Shown here piece after piece: positions 63,000 to 64,000 of a stretch of 64,000 bases of DNA. This stretch comes from Anaerolineales bacterium UBA2181. GTDB taxonomy: Bacteria > Chloroflexota > Anaerolineae > Promineifilales > UBA4811. The DNA lies in assembly GCA_002328075.1 (NCBI GenBank), contig DCVT01000056.1, positions 33,940 to 97,939 on the forward strand, given 5' to 3'. Made by a program: the position numbers and the translations under genes. Within the stretch, counting starts at the first letter, position 1; each line of letters starts with the position of its first letter. The notes beneath the pieces are model-generated. The model did no database searches and was not told where the DNA came from. It was given only the letters and a program-made list of their open reading frames with translations.

Positions 63000-64000
63000 A
63001 GTAGTAGAGTCCCCTTTTACCAAAGTTGAAATGTCCCCTATGGAAAGGGGAACAAGTGTGGACGAACTACTAACCATGAGCAAGACCGAACTCAATCGAC
63101 TAGAGATCATGCAGGCGATCCGTGAGAAGCGCTTGACCCAGAAGGCAGCAGCGGAGTCGCTGCGGCTCAGCGTGCGACAGGTGAAGCGGCTATACCGGGC
63201 ATTTCGTCAGATGGGTGCTGCGGGGCTCGTGAGCCGCCGGCGCGGCAAACCAAGCAACCACCGGCTTGACCCGTCGGTGGTGAAGCGAGCTCGGGATCTG
63301 ATCGAGGAGAGCTATCGCGACTTTGGGCCAACTCTGGCTTGCGAGAAACTGGTGGAGGTCCATGGCATCCGTATATCGGATGAGACGGTCCGAAAGCTGA
63401 TGATCACTGAGGGGTTCTGGAAGACGAAGAAGGCTAAGCAACCAGCGTCGCACCCGATGCGTGAACGTCGTCGTTTTGGGGAGTTGGTGCCGATCGACGG
63501 TTCTGACCATGATTGGTTTGAAGCGAGGGCTCCCAAGTGTACCTTGCTGGTGTTCATTGACGACGCCACCGGGCGCCTCGGCGAATTGTGGTTTGTTCCA
63601 GCTGAGACCTTTCTGGGCTACTGTGAAGCCTGTCGCCACTGCTTTGCCCGACACGGCAAACCGGTGGCCTTCTACAGCGACAAACACGGCATCTTTCGGG
63701 TGAATCAAGAACGAACCCAAGGCGGAGGTAGCGGGTTGACCCAATTTGGGCGCGCCATGGACGAGCTGGGCATCCAGACCGTGTGTGCCCACAGCCCGCA
63801 GGCGAAAGGTCGCATCGAACGGGCGAATCAGAACCTGCAAGACCGGCTGGTCAAAGAGCTGCGCCTGCGCAGCATTTCGTCCATCGAGGACGCCAATATC
63901 TACCTGCTGGAGTTCCGGGAGGATTACAACCGTCGGTTCGCCGTGGTCCCTCGCAGCGCCGACGATGCCCATCGCCCCTTGCTCGAGGCAGAGAACCTTG
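63000..64000 (+). mobile_element. Insertion sequence, left part (continues beyond window)
   Basis: Contains the DDE transposase gene. The presumed left end has TCCCCTTT (from about 63010) inverted as AAAGGGGA (from about 63044). The right end and direct repeats are outside the window. Confidence 0.6.
63058..64000 (+). CDS. DDE (rve-type) transposase, ISNCY/IS1202-like, C-terminus outside window
   Basis: 314 codons visible from GTG 63058 (AAAGGGGA upstream; ATG 63076 is an alternative). An N-terminal helix-turn-helix (LTQKAAAESLRLSVRQVKRLYRAF) and a second one (YRDFGPTLACEKLVEVHGI) are followed by the integrase core: Asp in LVPIDGSDHDWF, Asp in FYSDKHGIF and Glu in KGRIERANQNLQDRLVKEL. No internal stop is seen, so the element may be active. 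The family name is a judgement from layout, not a database match. Confidence 0.85.
   Translation, partial: MDELLTMSKTELNRLEIMQAIREKRLTQKAAAESLRLSVRQVKRLYRAFRQMGAAGLVSRRRGKPSNHRLDPSVVKRARDLIEESYRDFGPTLACEKLVEVHGIRISDETVRKLMITEGFWKTKKAKQPASHPMRERRRFGELVPIDGSDHDWFEARAPKCTLLVFIDDATGRLGELWFVPAETFLGYCEACRHCFARHGKPVAFYSDKHGIFRVNQERTQGGGSGLTQFGRAMDELGIQTVCAHSPQAKGRIERANQNLQDRLVKELRLRSISSIEDANIYLLEFREDYNRRFAVVPRSADDAHRPLLEAENL

Noticed and set aside
1..64000. CRISPR array or defence island
   Set aside because: No regularly spaced direct repeats and no cas, restriction or toxin-antitoxin genes were recognised.

Overview
The window reads as one high-GC bacterial chromosome segment, most likely from the phylum Chloroflexota (Anaerolineae or a related class). 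This is inferred from gene content, not from a marker-gene search. Supporting signs are the many zinc-ribbon-tagged signalling proteins, a Ser/Thr kinase fused to a formylglycine-enzyme-like domain, a VTC-DUF4956-carbohydrate-binding operon and a CbiM-PDGLE fusion. Nearly all genes have plain AGGAGG-type ribosome sites and sigma70-like promoters. No rRNA or CRISPR array was seen, and there is one tRNA.

Left part (1-25 kb). A minus-strand operon encodes a GAF histidine kinase, an OmpR-type regulator, a glutamate-dehydrogenase-like protein that has lost its catalytic lysine, and a PEP/pyruvate-binding-domain protein running off the edge. Then come mutS2; a membrane protease with a homocysteine methyltransferase-like gene; two envelope proteins (an M23 lipoprotein and a PD40-repeat protein with an M15-like C-terminus); a LarA-type racemase; a protein with twelve tandem zinc ribbons; rplS; lysS with a CAT-anticodon tRNA; a HEAT/slipin/HPS-like operon; and a CbiM-CbiQ-CbiO nickel/cobalt importer behind a consensus promoter with an overlapping palindromic operator. 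A cysteine desulfurase and an Ldh2-type dehydrogenase follow.

Middle (25-48 kb). A LysM protein and a D-2-hydroxyacid dehydrogenase precede a four-gene phospho-signalling operon (PP2C phosphatase, VWA protein, FHA protein, Ser/Thr kinase), in which three of the four proteins carry zinc ribbons. Next is a long plus-strand run: mutM, lipoamide dehydrogenase, PH-SHOCT membrane protein, PHP phosphoesterase, lipA, PfkB kinase, parA, parB, a DEDD exonuclease and an unrecognised 442-residue protein with a possible nucleotidyltransferase motif. An orphan 49-residue Flp-type pilin, msrB, a small membrane protein, an MFS transporter and an unknown gene follow.

Right part (48-64 kb) is accessory and visibly decaying. 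It holds a formylglycine-enzyme-like lipoprotein pseudogene, a nucleoside-hydrolase/pyruvate-kinase-like pair, the intact VTC-DUF4956-CBD operon, a fused DppB-DppC-like permease cut by an in-frame TGA, a frameshifted membrane gene preceded by two tiny coupled ORFs, two copies of a short diverged repeat, a class-V aminotransferase truncated by a frameshifted large serine recombinase, and the start of a DDE insertion sequence at the right edge.

Within-window links worth noting: nickel import may serve LarA; lipA and lipoamide dehydrogenase lie about 1.5 kb apart on the same strand; and zinc ribbons recur in at least six different proteins.
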